From: Chitinimonas arctica
GTDB lineage: Bacteria > Pseudomonadota > Gammaproteobacteria > Burkholderiales > Chitinimonadaceae
NCBI RefSeq assembly: GCF_007431345.1
Contig: NZ_CP041730.1
Coordinates: 3,286,001-3,350,000, forward strand
Reading direction: 5' to 3'
Length of the DNA stretch: 64,000 nucleotides
A program made the position numbers and the translations under genes. Each line of letters opens with the position of its first letter. Positions within the stretch are counted from its first letter, which is position 1. Of the stretch, positions 17,595 through 29,965 are shown piece after piece. The notes under the pieces are model-generated. The model was not told where the DNA came from and did not search any database. It was given only the letters and a program-made list of their open reading frames with translations.

Positions 17595-18281
17595 ATGTGG
17601 GCGGTGCAGAACAGGCTTTTCTGGGGTGTGACAATCTCGATTTTATTGCACGGCATATTGTTGACCTTATCGCGCCAACCCGCTTCTGGTTTTCGTCTTT
17701 CCTCCTTGCCCTTTCAAATCGCTGTACGCCCGCCCACCCCGCCCCAGCCCGTGATAAGGCAGGAAAAAACGCCCGCGAGCAGGCCGCACTCCGCTGTCGA
17801 AGTCGGCGGAAACACCACTGTCCGCACCCGACCGGCCGTACCACCCAAGGCAGCGGCGGTGGATAGTGCCGCGGAGCCTGTGCCGGAGATGTTGCCTGGC
17901 CTGGAGGCGGTCCTCGAACCGGCCAGTCCGGCGTCGCCAACCTCGGTCCCGTTAACCGAGAGAGCGTTGGCCTCGGTCAAGCAAGCGGAAGGCAGTTTGC
18001 GGCGCGAAGCTGAAACGAAGCAGCAGCTCCTGCCTGCTAAACCGCTGCCGCACAATCTCGTCAAACAGCCGCCGCCACTACAGACCGCGCTGGCAAAGCA
18101 CTTCGAACGCGAGTTGGGGGATTGGGTGGTGCTGGAAACCAAGGAAATCCAGTCGGGGGGCGACCGCGTTACCCTTATCCGCACCAACAAGGGCGTGTTT
18201 TGCGCCCGCACCGCCTTACTTCGCTCCGCCGCATTCCGCGGTACACCCGTGGTACAGACTTTTGGGAACTGTGGGCCGTGA
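17595..18281 (+). CDS. Membrane-anchored Pro-rich protein, function unknown
   Basis: The 228-residue protein has one N-terminal membrane anchor (residues ~8-25, WGVTISILLHGILLTL) and a Pro/Ala-rich periplasmic region, ending in a small domain with two Cys (NKGVFCARTA, TFGNCGP). The layout (anchor with internal His, then proline-rich stretch) recalls TonB-like energy transducers, but the TonB C-terminal fold motifs are not seen, so I do not call it TonB. GGGAG eight bases upstream supports the start. It stands alone between msrC and the chitin island. Confidence 0.6.
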   Translation: MWAVQNRLFWGVTISILLHGILLTLSRQPASGFRLSSLPFQIAVRPPTPPQPVIRQEKTPASRPHSAVEVGGNTTVRTRPAVPPKAAAVDSAAEPVPEMLPGLEAVLEPASPASPTSVPLTERALASVKQAEGSLRREAETKQQLLPAKPLPHNLVKQPPPLQTALAKHFERELGDWVVLETKEIQSGGDRVTLIRTNKGVFCARTALLRSAAFRGTPVVQTFGNCGP

Positions 18282-18444
18282 ACGGCGGGTAGCCGGCAGC
18301 TTCGCCGACTTCCCCCTTCATGCTGGTTGCTAACTGGTATTGACACGTATGGAATAAAAACCCTCAGCACCCCACGGGGCCGGCTTTTTTCGGCCGCAAC
18401 ATATGACATTTGACTATTTTTGCAACAGTTCTTGCAAATGTGGG

Positions 18445-18472
18445 TTGACATGGCGCACCACTACGTCATATT
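18445..18472 (+). promoter_or_regulatory. Candidate sigma-70 promoter of the GH18 chitinase gene
   Basis: TTGACA at 18445-18450 is followed after 16 bases by CATATT (18467-18472). The predicted start of transcription near 18480 leaves a ~175-base leader containing both palindromes, as expected if a repressor bound there blocks transcription. Confidence 0.45.
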
Positions 18473-18520
18473 TCTCCCAATACCAGATTAGAACAACAAA
18501 CTACCAGTTTGAGATGTTTT

Positions 18521-18538
18521 GATAATACCGGTCTTATC
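18521..18538. promoter_or_regulatory. Operator-like palindrome GATAAnACCGGTnTTATC
   Basis: Perfect 8-base half-sites (GATAA and ACC against GGT and TTATC) are arranged around the central ACCGGT, with one unpaired position on each side. The same motif occurs twice at 50351-50402. The bound protein is unknown. Confidence 0.5.
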
Positions 18539-18654
18539 CGGTGGGCTGGAAAACGGCTTCTTGCCAGAGGGTGAGGGGTAGCGGAGCCGATAAATTGACC
18601 GGGCAGGTAGCCGGCGTACCTCGCCATTTCCACAAAATCGGATGGAGACCAAGC

Positions 18655-20703
18655 ATGAACAGCAAGTACAACGCCTTACGGCGATTCGCCTTGAGTACTG
18701 TCACCGCCAGCATGGCCACGGCCGGCGTGCTTTATGCACCGGCTGCCATGGCGGCCAACTGCGTGACACCCTGGGCGGAAGGCAATGTCTACGCCAGCAG
18801 TACGCTGGCTTCTTACCAAAGCAAGAACTACAAAGCCCTGCAAACGCATACCGCCTACGTGGGTGCCAACTGGAACCCGGCCGCGACGCCAACGCTGTGG
18901 GCTTTTGTAGAAACCTGTACCGCGACGCCGACGCCGACGCCGACGCCAACGCCAACGCCAACGCCAACGCCAACGCCAACGCCGACTCCGACTCCGACTC
19001 CGACTCCGACCCCAATGCCGACACCGACTGTTTGCTATCTGACCTGGAACAGTACGAACGCGTATACGGCGGGTCAGCGCGTTACGTACAACGGCCGCAA
19101 TTACGAAGCCAAGTGGTGGACGCAAGGTGAAGCACCTGCCGCCAACACCGGTAGCGGAAAGCCTTGGACCGATTTGGGTGTCTGCAAACCCACGCCAACG
19201 CCAACGCCAACACCAACGCCAACACCAACACCAACACCAACACCAACACCAACACCAACACCAACACCAACACCAACACCAACACCAACACCAACACCAA
19301 CACCAACACCAACACCAACACCAACACCAACACCAACACCAACACCAACACCAACACCAACACCAACACCAACACCAACACCAACACCAACACCAACACC
19401 AACACCAACACCAACACCAACACCAACACCAACACCAACACCAACACCTGGCGCGCGCCAAGTCGGTTCTTATTTCGCCCAATGGGGCATCTACGGCCGC
19501 AACTATCAGGTCAAGAACATCGAAACATCCGGTTCCGCCGCGAAGATGACCTTTCTCAACTACGCCTTCGGCAACGTCTACCAGAAGAACGGCGGCTACG
19601 AATGCGATATCCAGTACCGTACCGAATCGGGTAATGGCGATGGCGGCGACCCATTTGCCGATTACAGCAAGTCGTTCGACGCGACTACCTCGGTCGATGG
19701 CGTGGCGGACCGCTGGGATAGTCCGCTGCGCGGCAACTTCGGCCAGCTCAAGCGGCTGAAGGCCAAGCATCCTGGTCTGAGCACCATGATTTCGCTGGGC
19801 GGCTGGTCCTGGTCCAGATGGTTCTCGGCCGCATCGATGACCGATACCTTGCGTAAGCAACTGGTCCGTAGCTGTGTCGATCTCTATATCAAGGGCAATC
19901 TGCCGTCCTATGACGGTGCCGGAGGCACGGCCGCCGCGGCCGGCTTGTTCGACGGCATCGATATCGATTGGGAATTCCCCGGCGTGCAGGGCTTTGGCTA
20001 CAACACGGTCAGCCCGGCCGATAAGCAGAACTTCACCTTGCTACTGCAGGAGTTCCGCCAGCAGCTCGACGCCCTCGGTGCGACCACCGGCAAGCGCTAC
20101 AAGCTGACCGTGGCGATAGGCGCCGGCAAGGACAAGATCGATATGACCGAACCGGCCAAGTACAGCCAGTACCTGGACTGGATCAACCTGATGTCCTATG
20201 ACTTCCATGGCGGATGGGATGCCACCGGACCGACCGATTTCCATTCCCATCTCTATAACGATCCGGCCAGTCCCAATGCCAGCACGCCGCTGGGCGCAAG
20301 CTACAACATCGACAGCGCGGTCGGCGCCTTGATCGCGGCCGGCGCGCCAGCCAAAAAGATCGTGCTGGGCGTGCCTTTCTACGGTCGTGGCTGGACCGGC
20401 GTGCGCAATATCGGCAACGGCTTGTACCAAAGCGCGAGCGGTCCGGCCCGGGGTTCCTACGAGGCGGGGATCGAGGACTACAAGGTGCTGAAGAACGCCG
20501 CCGGCACGCTGTTTACCCATCCGGTCACCAAGCAGAGCTGGAAGTTCGATGGATCGACCTTCTGGTCCTACGATACCCCGGCAGTCATCCAGACCAAGAT
20601 CGACTATGTCAAAGCCAAGGGTCTGGGCGGCATGATGAGCTGGTCGCTGGACGGCGATACCCCGAACGGTGAGTTGATGGGCGCAATGGGCGCGGTTCGC
20701 TAA
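18655..20703 (+). CDS. Secreted GH18 chitinase with two CBM5/12 modules and Pro-Thr linkers
   Basis: The 682-residue endo-type chitinase has a signal peptide (cleavage after AAMA, ~31). The first CBM5/12 lies at ~32-88 (TPWAEGNVYASSTL...NPAATPTLW) and is followed by a ~35-residue Pro-Thr linker. The second CBM5/12 is at ~124-176 (AYTAGQRVTYNGRNYEAKWW) and is followed by a ~90-residue almost pure (Pro-Thr)n linker. The GH18 barrel begins with VGSYFAQWGIYGRNYQ and contains DGIDIDWE at 433-440, so the acid Glu440 and Asp436/Asp438 are intact, and MSYDFHGGWD further on. GGAGA six bases upstream sets the start at 18655. It is probably under its own promoter. Confidence 0.95.
   Translation: MNSKYNALRRFALSTVTASMATAGVLYAPAAMAANCVTPWAEGNVYASSTLASYQSKNYKALQTHTAYVGANWNPAATPTLWAFVETCTATPTPTPTPTPTPTPTPTPTPTPTPTPTPTPMPTPTVCYLTWNSTNAYTAGQRVTYNGRNYEAKWWTQGEAPAANTGSGKPWTDLGVCKPTPTPTPTPTPTPTPTPTPTPTPTPTPTPTPTPTPTPTPTPTPTPTPTPTPTPTPTPTPTPTPTPTPTPTPTPTPTPTPTPTPTPTPGARQVGSYFAQWGIYGRNYQVKNIETSGSAAKMTFLNYAFGNVYQKNGGYECDIQYRTESGNGDGGDPFADYSKSFDATTSVDGVADRWDSPLRGNFGQLKRLKAKHPGLSTMISLGGWSWSRWFSAASMTDTLRKQLVRSCVDLYIKGNLPSYDGAGGTAAAAGLFDGIDIDWEFPGVQGFGYNTVSPADKQNFTLLLQEFRQQLDALGATTGKRYKLTVAIGAGKDKIDMTEPAKYSQYLDWINLMSYDFHGGWDATGPTDFHSHLYNDPASPNASTPLGASYNIDSAVGALIAAGAPAKKIVLGVPFYGRGWTGVRNIGNGLYQSASGPARGSYEAGIEDYKVLKNAAGTLFTHPVTKQSWKFDGSTFWSYDTPAVIQTKIDYVKAKGLGGMMSWSLDGDTPNGELMGAMGAVR
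18924..19028 (+). repeat. Hexanucleotide array coding for Pro-Thr linker 1 of the first chitinase
   Basis: Consecutive six-base units ACGCCG, ACGCCA and ACTCCG occur in blocks of the same codon pair. Each unit codes for Thr-Pro, so copy-number change keeps the frame. Confidence 0.85.
19193..19447 (+). repeat. Long (CCAACA)n array coding for Pro-Thr linker 2
   Basis: About 42 six-base units, nearly all ACACCA after a few ACGCCA at the left end. The uniformity points to recent expansion by slippage or unequal exchange. Assemblers may get its length wrong. Confidence 0.92.
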
Positions 20704-20711
20704 GGTCGGTC

Positions 20712-20736
20712 CCCTGCCGGTCCCGCGCCGGCAGGG
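20712..20736 (+). terminator. Hairpin after the first chitinase gene
   Basis: Nine-base arms CCCTGCCGG / CCGGCAGGG with a 7-base loop begin nine bases after the stop codon. There is no T-run, so it may only slow or protect transcripts. Confidence 0.45.
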
Positions 20737-20821
20737 CGATACAAGTGAGCGATTGGCGGTGGACGGGTGGATGGCATAACTTTGTCTATATGTCCGCCGC
20801 CGATCTTCAGGAGGGAAAAGT

Positions 20822-21646
20822 ATGTCCGAATGGAATGCCGAGTGGCAGGCCTGGCTGTCCGACAATCGGACGCGCGGCTGTTCGGTGGAATCGATGATTG
20901 CGGCCATGGTGGGGGCGGGCTTCCCGCTGGAGGTGGCCAGGCGTCAAGTCGAGGGTGCGGCCGCCTCGCCGGCTGTCGAAGCAGCCTATCGCTACGACCG
21001 CATGCCGGTTGCCGCGGGCAATCGCATCGATGTCGGCGATCGCATGGTGACGGTGGCCCTGCGCTGCGAGCGGCCGCAGGTCCTGGTGCTGGATGGCGTG
21101 CTGTCCAGTGCGGAGTGTGAGGAGATCATGGCCCGTTCGCGCGACAAGCTGCGGCGTTCGACCACCGTGGATCCACTTACCGGCAAGGAGGACGTCATCG
21201 ACCGCCGTACCAGCGAGGGGACTTTCTTTGCCCGTTGCGAGGACGACTTTATTCGCAGCATCGATGAGCGGGTGGCGCGGTTGATGAACTGGCCGCTGGA
21301 AAATGGCGAGGGCTTGCAGATCCTTCGCTACGGTGTCGGCGGTGAGTACACGCCGCATTTCGATTATTTTCCGCCGGCAGATCCGGGCAGTGCCGCGCAT
21401 GTCGCTCAGGGTGGGCAGCGGGTCGCCACCTTGATCATTTACCTCAACGATGTGGCCGAAGGCGGCGCCACCATCTTTCCCGACGCCGGCCTGACGGTTA
21501 CGCCACGGCAGGGTAGCGCAGTCTATTTCCGATACGGCAATCAAGCTGGGCAGCTCGATGCGATGACCCTGCATGGCGGTGCGCCGGTGGAAGGCGGCGA
21601 GAAATGGATCATGACCAAATGGATGCGGGAGCGCCGTTATGGATGA
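20822..21646 (+). CDS. Prolyl-4-hydroxylase-like 2-oxoglutarate/Fe(II) oxygenase
   Basis: The 274-residue cytoplasmic protein has a C-terminal P4H catalytic domain (~85-270). The iron ligands are His179 and Asp181 (TPHFDYF) and His251 (TLHGGAPV), and 2-oxoglutarate is bound by Lys261 (GEKWIMTKW). Domain type and residues predict hydroxylation of prolines in a protein substrate, using O2 and 2-oxoglutarate. Residues 7-50 form a separate N-terminal module that is matched without gaps by the next gene's product. AGGAGG lies nine bases upstream of the ATG. The stop overlaps the start of the JmjC-like gene by eight bases, so the two are co-translated. It lies between chitinases with very long Pro-Thr linkers. 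Confidence 0.88.
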   Translation: MSEWNAEWQAWLSDNRTRGCSVESMIAAMVGAGFPLEVARRQVEGAAASPAVEAAYRYDRMPVAAGNRIDVGDRMVTVALRCERPQVLVLDGVLSSAECEEIMARSRDKLRRSTTVDPLTGKEDVIDRRTSEGTFFARCEDDFIRSIDERVARLMNWPLENGEGLQILRYGVGGEYTPHFDYFPPADPGSAAHVAQGGQRVATLIIYLNDVAEGGATIFPDAGLTVTPRQGSAVYFRYGNQAGQLDAMTLHGGAPVEGGEKWIMTKWMRERRYG

Positions 21647-22685
21647 AGGCAAAAACGGCCGGTCCGGCCCAGTCGGGGCCAGCACGATGCAAGTGGATGA
21701 CGAATGGCGGCGCTGGATCGCCGAAAACCTATTGCTGGACAGCGATCCCGCCAGCATCTTGCAAGCCATGCTGAGCCAGGGCATTGCCGAAGCGGATGCG
21801 TGCCGGGAGCTGGATGCTGCCCGCCGCAGTCCATACCTGGCCGGCGGCGACCGCCTGCGGGCACGCTTGAAAAAGCGCAACTGGCCATTGGATATCCAGC
21901 GCAAGCTCAACCGCTTGGACGCGCGCATGCGCCAGGTGCCAAAGCGCCATCGGCTGGATGGCCAGGCGTTCTTCGACGATTTCTATGTTTTGAATCGACC
22001 GGTGGTCATTACCGGCATGTTGGACGATTGGCCGGCATTGTCGACATGGGGTGTGGATTATTTCCGCCGCCGTTTTGCCGACCGCCAGGTCGAGGTGCAA
22101 TTCGGCCGCAGCCAGGACGCCAACTACGAGATCAACCAGCCCCACTTGCGTCGTAGCATGCCGTTCGGTGAGTACCTGGACCTGATTGCCGCCGGTGGCC
22201 AAAGCAACGATTTCTATATGACCGCCAACAATAGCTCCAGCAACCGGCAGGCATTGGCGGAGCTGTGGCAAGACATCGGCGGCTTGCCGGCCTATCTGGA
22301 CGGCCAGCGCGACAGTGGCTTTCTCTGGTTCGGTCCCAAGGGTACCCGAACGCCGTTTCATCACGACCTGACCAATAATTTCATGGCGCAATTGGCCGGC
22401 CGCAAGCGGATCAAACTGGTACCGGCGGTAGAGTTGGGCCAGATGTATAACGATCTGCACTGCTATACGCCTGTGGATGGCGGCGCGATCGATTACGAGC
22501 GCTTTCCCCGCATGCGCGACGCGCAGATATTGGAAGTGATCCTGGAGCCCGGCGAAATCCTGTTCCTGCCGGTGGGGTGCTGGCATTACGTGGAGGGGCT
22601 GGATGTCAGCATCACCATGTCGTTCACCAATTTCCGTTGGGACAACGATTTCGCCAGTGCGTATGACAGCTACCACGGGGTGTAG
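21639..22685 (+). CDS. JmjC/cupin-8-type 2-oxoglutarate oxygenase
   Basis: The 348-residue protein resembles FIH-like cupin-8 hydroxylases. Its jelly-roll region has DDFYVLNRPVVITGMLDDWPAL, the iron ligands His241 and Asp243 (TPFHHDLTN), FMAQLAGRKRIKLV and the distal His316 (GCWHYVEGLDVSITMSF). Such enzymes hydroxylate side chains (Asn, Asp, His, Arg, Lys) in proteins. Residues 22-65 repeat the N-terminal module of the preceding prolyl hydroxylase. GGGAG eight bases before the ATG supports 21639 over the internal Met at 21687. Translational coupling suggests that the two enzymes act on the same target. The substrate is unknown. Confidence 0.85.
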   Translation: MDEGKNGRSGPVGASTMQVDDEWRRWIAENLLLDSDPASILQAMLSQGIAEADACRELDAARRSPYLAGGDRLRARLKKRNWPLDIQRKLNRLDARMRQVPKRHRLDGQAFFDDFYVLNRPVVITGMLDDWPALSTWGVDYFRRRFADRQVEVQFGRSQDANYEINQPHLRRSMPFGEYLDLIAAGGQSNDFYMTANNSSSNRQALAELWQDIGGLPAYLDGQRDSGFLWFGPKGTRTPFHHDLTNNFMAQLAGRKRIKLVPAVELGQMYNDLHCYTPVDGGAIDYERFPRMRDAQILEVILEPGEILFLPVGCWHYVEGLDVSITMSFTNFRWDNDFASAYDSYHGV

Positions 22686-22692
22686 CGCCTGA

Positions 22693-22735
22693 ACGAACGG
22701 AAGGCCGGATTGCCGGCTTGAGTACGACCGTTCGT
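22693..22735 (+). terminator. Hairpin after the oxygenase pair
   Basis: Outer arms ACGAACGG / CCGTTCGT enclose an inner GCCGG-ATTG-CCGGC stem, starting eight bases after the stop codon. No T-run follows, so the terminator assignment is moderate. Confidence 0.5.
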
Positions 22736-22920
22736 CAGCTGCGTGGGCCAATACCGCTGCTTGCCGCCTCCTCGCCGTACGGCAAGGATTAAGACCACTT
22801 TGGGAAGGCTTGCACGCAGCGGGGCGTCTTTCGATTAAAAAACCTATCCATACAGCAGCTTACAGGTGATTTTTATGGCCTGGCTGAGCGGGTTGTTTTC
22901 ATTTTTCTTGAATTTTAGAT

Positions 22921-22939
22921 ACCACTTAATTTAAGTGGT
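22921..22939. promoter_or_regulatory. Operator-like palindrome ACCACTTA-ATT-TAAGTGGT
   Basis: Perfect 8-base arms with a 3-base spacer lie about 290 bases upstream of the GH19 chitinase start. A close relative with the same arm length and spacer is at 50826-50844 before the secretion operon. Confidence 0.45.
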
Positions 22940-23230
22940 TTCTTATGGCCGACGCTCGAATGAATAGACCGAGCCTGCGTACTTTCCTTTTCTCCGCATC
23001 TTTACCATGCTGGTCCCTATGCGTTTGTGTTGAATAAACCGCTGATTTAATTGGGTAGGTTGACGCAATTCTTGCCATTGTCATATGATGCCGCGGGTCT
23101 GGAAGTGCCATTGCCTGTACGGCGGCGCATCGTCCCGCTGATTTTCTTTACCTGGCTGGTATGGATTGTCTGGGTCGAAATGGCATGAATATAAGTCCAC
23201 TTTATTTCCACAATCGGCAGGAGCATACCA

Positions 23231-25261
<2,031 letters not shown>

Positions 25262-25268
25262 CCGTGAG

Positions 25269-25291
25269 CGGTGGGGCCATTCGCCCCACCG
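25269..25291 (+). terminator. Intercistronic hairpin between the GH19 and second GH18 genes
   Basis: Arms CGGTGGGG / CCCCACCG with a 7-base loop lie in the 55-base gap. There is no T-run. It could partly terminate transcription or stabilise the upstream message in a shared transcript. Confidence 0.45.
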
Positions 25292-25316
25292 TATCCCTAT
25301 AAAAGGAGAGAGCCAG

Positions 25317-27956
<2,640 letters not shown>

Positions 27957-28085
27957 AAGGCCTTAGCCAAGCCACATAGGGGTGCTCGGACGCTGGGCAT
28001 ATCGATTGCTGCCTTGTGATCGATGCGTGGGTCCCGCCGTCGCGGGATCCGCGTTTGTCATTCGGACAAACGAAGGAGAATCGAT

Positions 28086-28526
28086 ATGAAGCCTACCCCC
28101 ATATTTAAAAATCTACTGGCCATGATGCTGGCCGGACTTGCGCTGACCGCCTGTGACCGGCCCAGCGAACCGCTGGACAATACGCCGCCGCCTCCCGCCC
28201 CACCGCTGGAGCCGGCACCGATCATCCCGCCCGCCGATCCGAAGCTGTCCGCGCCGGCGGGCGACATGCCCGCGCCAGTCGGCGAAGCAATCGACAAGGC
28301 CGGTGCGGCGGTCGACGATGCCGCGCTGACCACCAAGGTCAAGGCGGCGCTGGCCGCCGATGCAGGCCTGAAATCCCTGAAGCTGGATGTGGATAGCATG
28401 GGCGGCACCGTCAATATCTCCGGTACCACCGCCAGCCAGGAGAGTCGCGACAATATCGGCAAGGTGGTGCAGGGTGTCGAAGGGGTCAAGACCGTGAATA
28501 ACAAAGTGACGGTCAAGCCCGGTTGA
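28086..28526 (+). CDS. BON-domain lipoprotein
   Basis: The 146-residue exported lipoprotein has signal LAMMLAGLALTAC, with lipidation Cys about residue 20, then a Pro-rich spacer (PPPPAPPLEP) and one BON domain (~75-145, DDAALTTKVKAALAADAGL and GTVNISGTTASQESRDNIGKV). BON domains bind membranes or phospholipids, and relatives (OsmY, DolP) protect the envelope under stress. AAGGAG eight bases ahead of ATG 28086 sets the start. It is the first gene of a run of small stress-type genes reaching to 29891. Confidence 0.88.
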   Translation: MKPTPIFKNLLAMMLAGLALTACDRPSEPLDNTPPPPAPPLEPAPIIPPADPKLSAPAGDMPAPVGEAIDKAGAAVDDAALTTKVKAALAADAGLKSLKLDVDSMGGTVNISGTTASQESRDNIGKVVQGVEGVKTVNNKVTVKPG

Positions 28527-28769
28527 AGCGGGCTGATACCGCTGGAATCCAAGCAGCGGACTTACGCAGCATTTACAGGGTATGCGTAAAACTTACCCGC
28601 CAAGGCATAGCCGATTTGATCGATTCATGCATGTAATATATTGAAATTAAAAGAATAATTTTTACGGCACGGCTATTGCTGAATCAAGGCATAGGGGTCT
28701 GCCTGCATCGGCGCAGTCCATGCGTGGTCGAATGGCAGTCCCCCTTGTCCCCTTTGCAAGGAGAACGCA

Positions 28770-29024
28770 ATGAGTACCGGAACCGAAAAGCTGAAGACCG
28801 ATTTGCACGAAGTCATGGGCGAAGCGCGTTCCTCGGCCAGCCATGCGGTGCAGGCAACCATGGAAAAGATCGGCTGCACCAAGTCGAATTTGCAGCAACG
28901 CTGCCACTCCGCCGAAGACGCCATCCACCATATGGCGATTTCCCATCCCGGCCGAAGTTTGGCCGCTGCCGCGCTGGCAGGTATCGCCATCGGCTATCTC
29001 ATGGGTTCCCGGCGCCCGGCATAA
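28770..29024 (+). CDS. DUF883 (YqjD/ElaB-like) membrane-anchored protein
   Basis: The 84-residue protein has a helical N-terminal part and one C-terminal membrane helix (SLAAAALAGIAIGYLMG) ending in SRRPA, the arrangement of YqjD/ElaB tail-anchored, ribosome-associated inner-membrane proteins. AAGGAGAA lies ahead of the ATG. Cys36 and Cys45 are unusual for the family. Confidence 0.8.
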   Translation: MSTGTEKLKTDLHEVMGEARSSASHAVQATMEKIGCTKSNLQQRCHSAEDAIHHMAISHPGRSLAAAALAGIAIGYLMGSRRPA

Positions 29025-29075
29025 GCATGGCGGAGCACGACGGAGCGCAGGCCTTAAACCCAGCAGGAGCAGCTT

Positions 29076-29648
29076 ATGTTCAATACACCCCATATGACCG
29101 ATGTAGCGACCCTCAGGTCGCGCGCGCGCGAACATATCGAACGCGGTGCCGTGACCTCGGGATATCAAGGAAACAGTGAGGTGGTGGTCCGGTTGCTGAA
29201 TGATGCATTGGCTACCGAACTGATTTGCGTACTGCGCTACAAGCACCACCATTTCATGGCTTCCGGGCTCAATTCGGAAAGCGTGGCCCTTGAGTTCGCC
29301 GAGCATGCCAAGGAAGAGATGTTGCATGCCGACGCGCTGGCCAAGCGCATCGTGCAGTTGGGCGGTGTGCCCGATATGACGCCGGATACGCTCAGCCAGC
29401 GTAGCCATGCCGAATACGTGGTGGGCGGTTCTCTGCTCGAGATGATCCAGGAAAACCTGGTGGCGGAGCGCATCGCCATCGATAGCTACCGCGAGACCAT
29501 TGCCTATCTGGGCAGCAACGATCCCACCACGCGCCGCATGCTGGAAGAAATCCTGGCGACGGAGGAAGAGCATGCCGATGAACTGGCCGGCATGCTGGGT
29601 AACTTGGCGCCAGTCGCCAGAATCCGGGCGGTTGGACGGCCCGTGTGA
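29076..29648 (+). CDS. Ferritin-like / bacterioferritin-type protein
   Basis: The 190-residue four-helix-bundle protein has di-iron-type motifs in order: NDALATELICVLRYKHHH, EFAEHAKEEMLHADALAKRI, ENLVAERIAIDSYRETI and ILATEEEHADELAGML. The Glu and ExxH residues expected for a ferroxidase centre are present. It may store iron or detoxify peroxide and is longer at the N-terminus than classical Bfr. AGGAG lies upstream of the ATG. Its place among BON and DUF883 genes suggests a stress role. Confidence 0.85.
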   Translation: MFNTPHMTDVATLRSRAREHIERGAVTSGYQGNSEVVVRLLNDALATELICVLRYKHHHFMASGLNSESVALEFAEHAKEEMLHADALAKRIVQLGGVPDMTPDTLSQRSHAEYVVGGSLLEMIQENLVAERIAIDSYRETIAYLGSNDPTTRRMLEEILATEEEHADELAGMLGNLAPVARIRAVGRPV

Positions 29649-29693
29649 CGATCTTGCCGGGTTGACCGGCTAGGCTTTAGAGGAGCGAACAGG

Positions 29694-29891
29694 ATGACGA
29701 ACAATGGATTGGCACTGATGCTGGGCATCGGCCTGGTAACCTTTATCGGCAGCGTCTGGTCGGCCGAACGCCGCAAACAATGTGAGGCCAGGGTCAAGGC
29801 CGCGCGGGTTCCGCATCGCGAAGTGTCGCGCTGGGAAGGCGAGGGCGGCAATGTACTGGATATTCCAACAGCCAGGCCCGTGCCTGCTTAG
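29694..29891 (+). CDS. Small membrane protein of unknown function
   Basis: The 65-residue protein has one N-terminal membrane helix (LALMLGIGLVTFIGSVW), a basic stretch and a polar tail. AGAGGAG precedes the ATG by about nine bases. It closes the stress run and is followed by a strong terminator. No family was recognised. Confidence 0.6.
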   Translation: MTNNGLALMLGIGLVTFIGSVWSAERRKQCEARVKAARVPHREVSRWEGEGGNVLDIPTARPVPA

Positions 29892-29916
29892 GCGGTGAAC
29901 GAGCTGGCATAAGCAG

Positions 29917-29941
29917 GAGGGGAGCGATGGCTCCCCTCTTT
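29917..29941 (+). terminator. Rho-independent terminator of the 28-29.9 kb gene run
   Basis: Nine-base arms GAGGGGAGC / GCTCCCCTC, a 4-base loop and a short T-run lie between convergent genes. Confidence 0.75.
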
Positions 29942-29965
29942 CACATACGGCTTCGCAACATCGAA

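Larger units (their letters stand above)
18282..18654. other. Gene-free control region of the first chitinase
   Basis: This 373-base gap has lower GC than its surroundings. It holds a sigma-70-like promoter, a CAAACT-N3-AGTTTG palindrome at 18497-18511 and the 18-base GATAA...TTATC palindrome at 18521-18538. All lie upstream of the chitinase ATG at 18655. A G+C stem region with T-run near 18375-18397 could end the preceding gene but is not convincing. Confidence 0.5.
22686..23230. other. Gene-free region before the GH19 chitinase
   Basis: No credible gene is present in 545 bases. It contains the hairpin at 22693-22735, an A+T-rich stretch, the palindrome at 22921-22939, and the ribosome site AGGAG just before 23231. 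Confidence 0.5.

Noticed and set aside
17595..18281. Calling the anchored Pro-rich protein TonB
   Set aside because: Only the general layout is similar. No ExbB/ExbD genes and no TonB C-terminal motif are nearby.
19193..19447. Possible CRISPR array
   Set aside because: The repeat unit is six bases with no spacers, and it lies inside a coding sequence in frame.
19082..19860. Long frames rich in Cys-Trp, Asn-Thr, His-Gln or Val-Leu repeats across the chitinase linkers on both strands
   Set aside because: They are shadow translations of the hexanucleotide Pro-Thr arrays and have no ribosome sites or domains.
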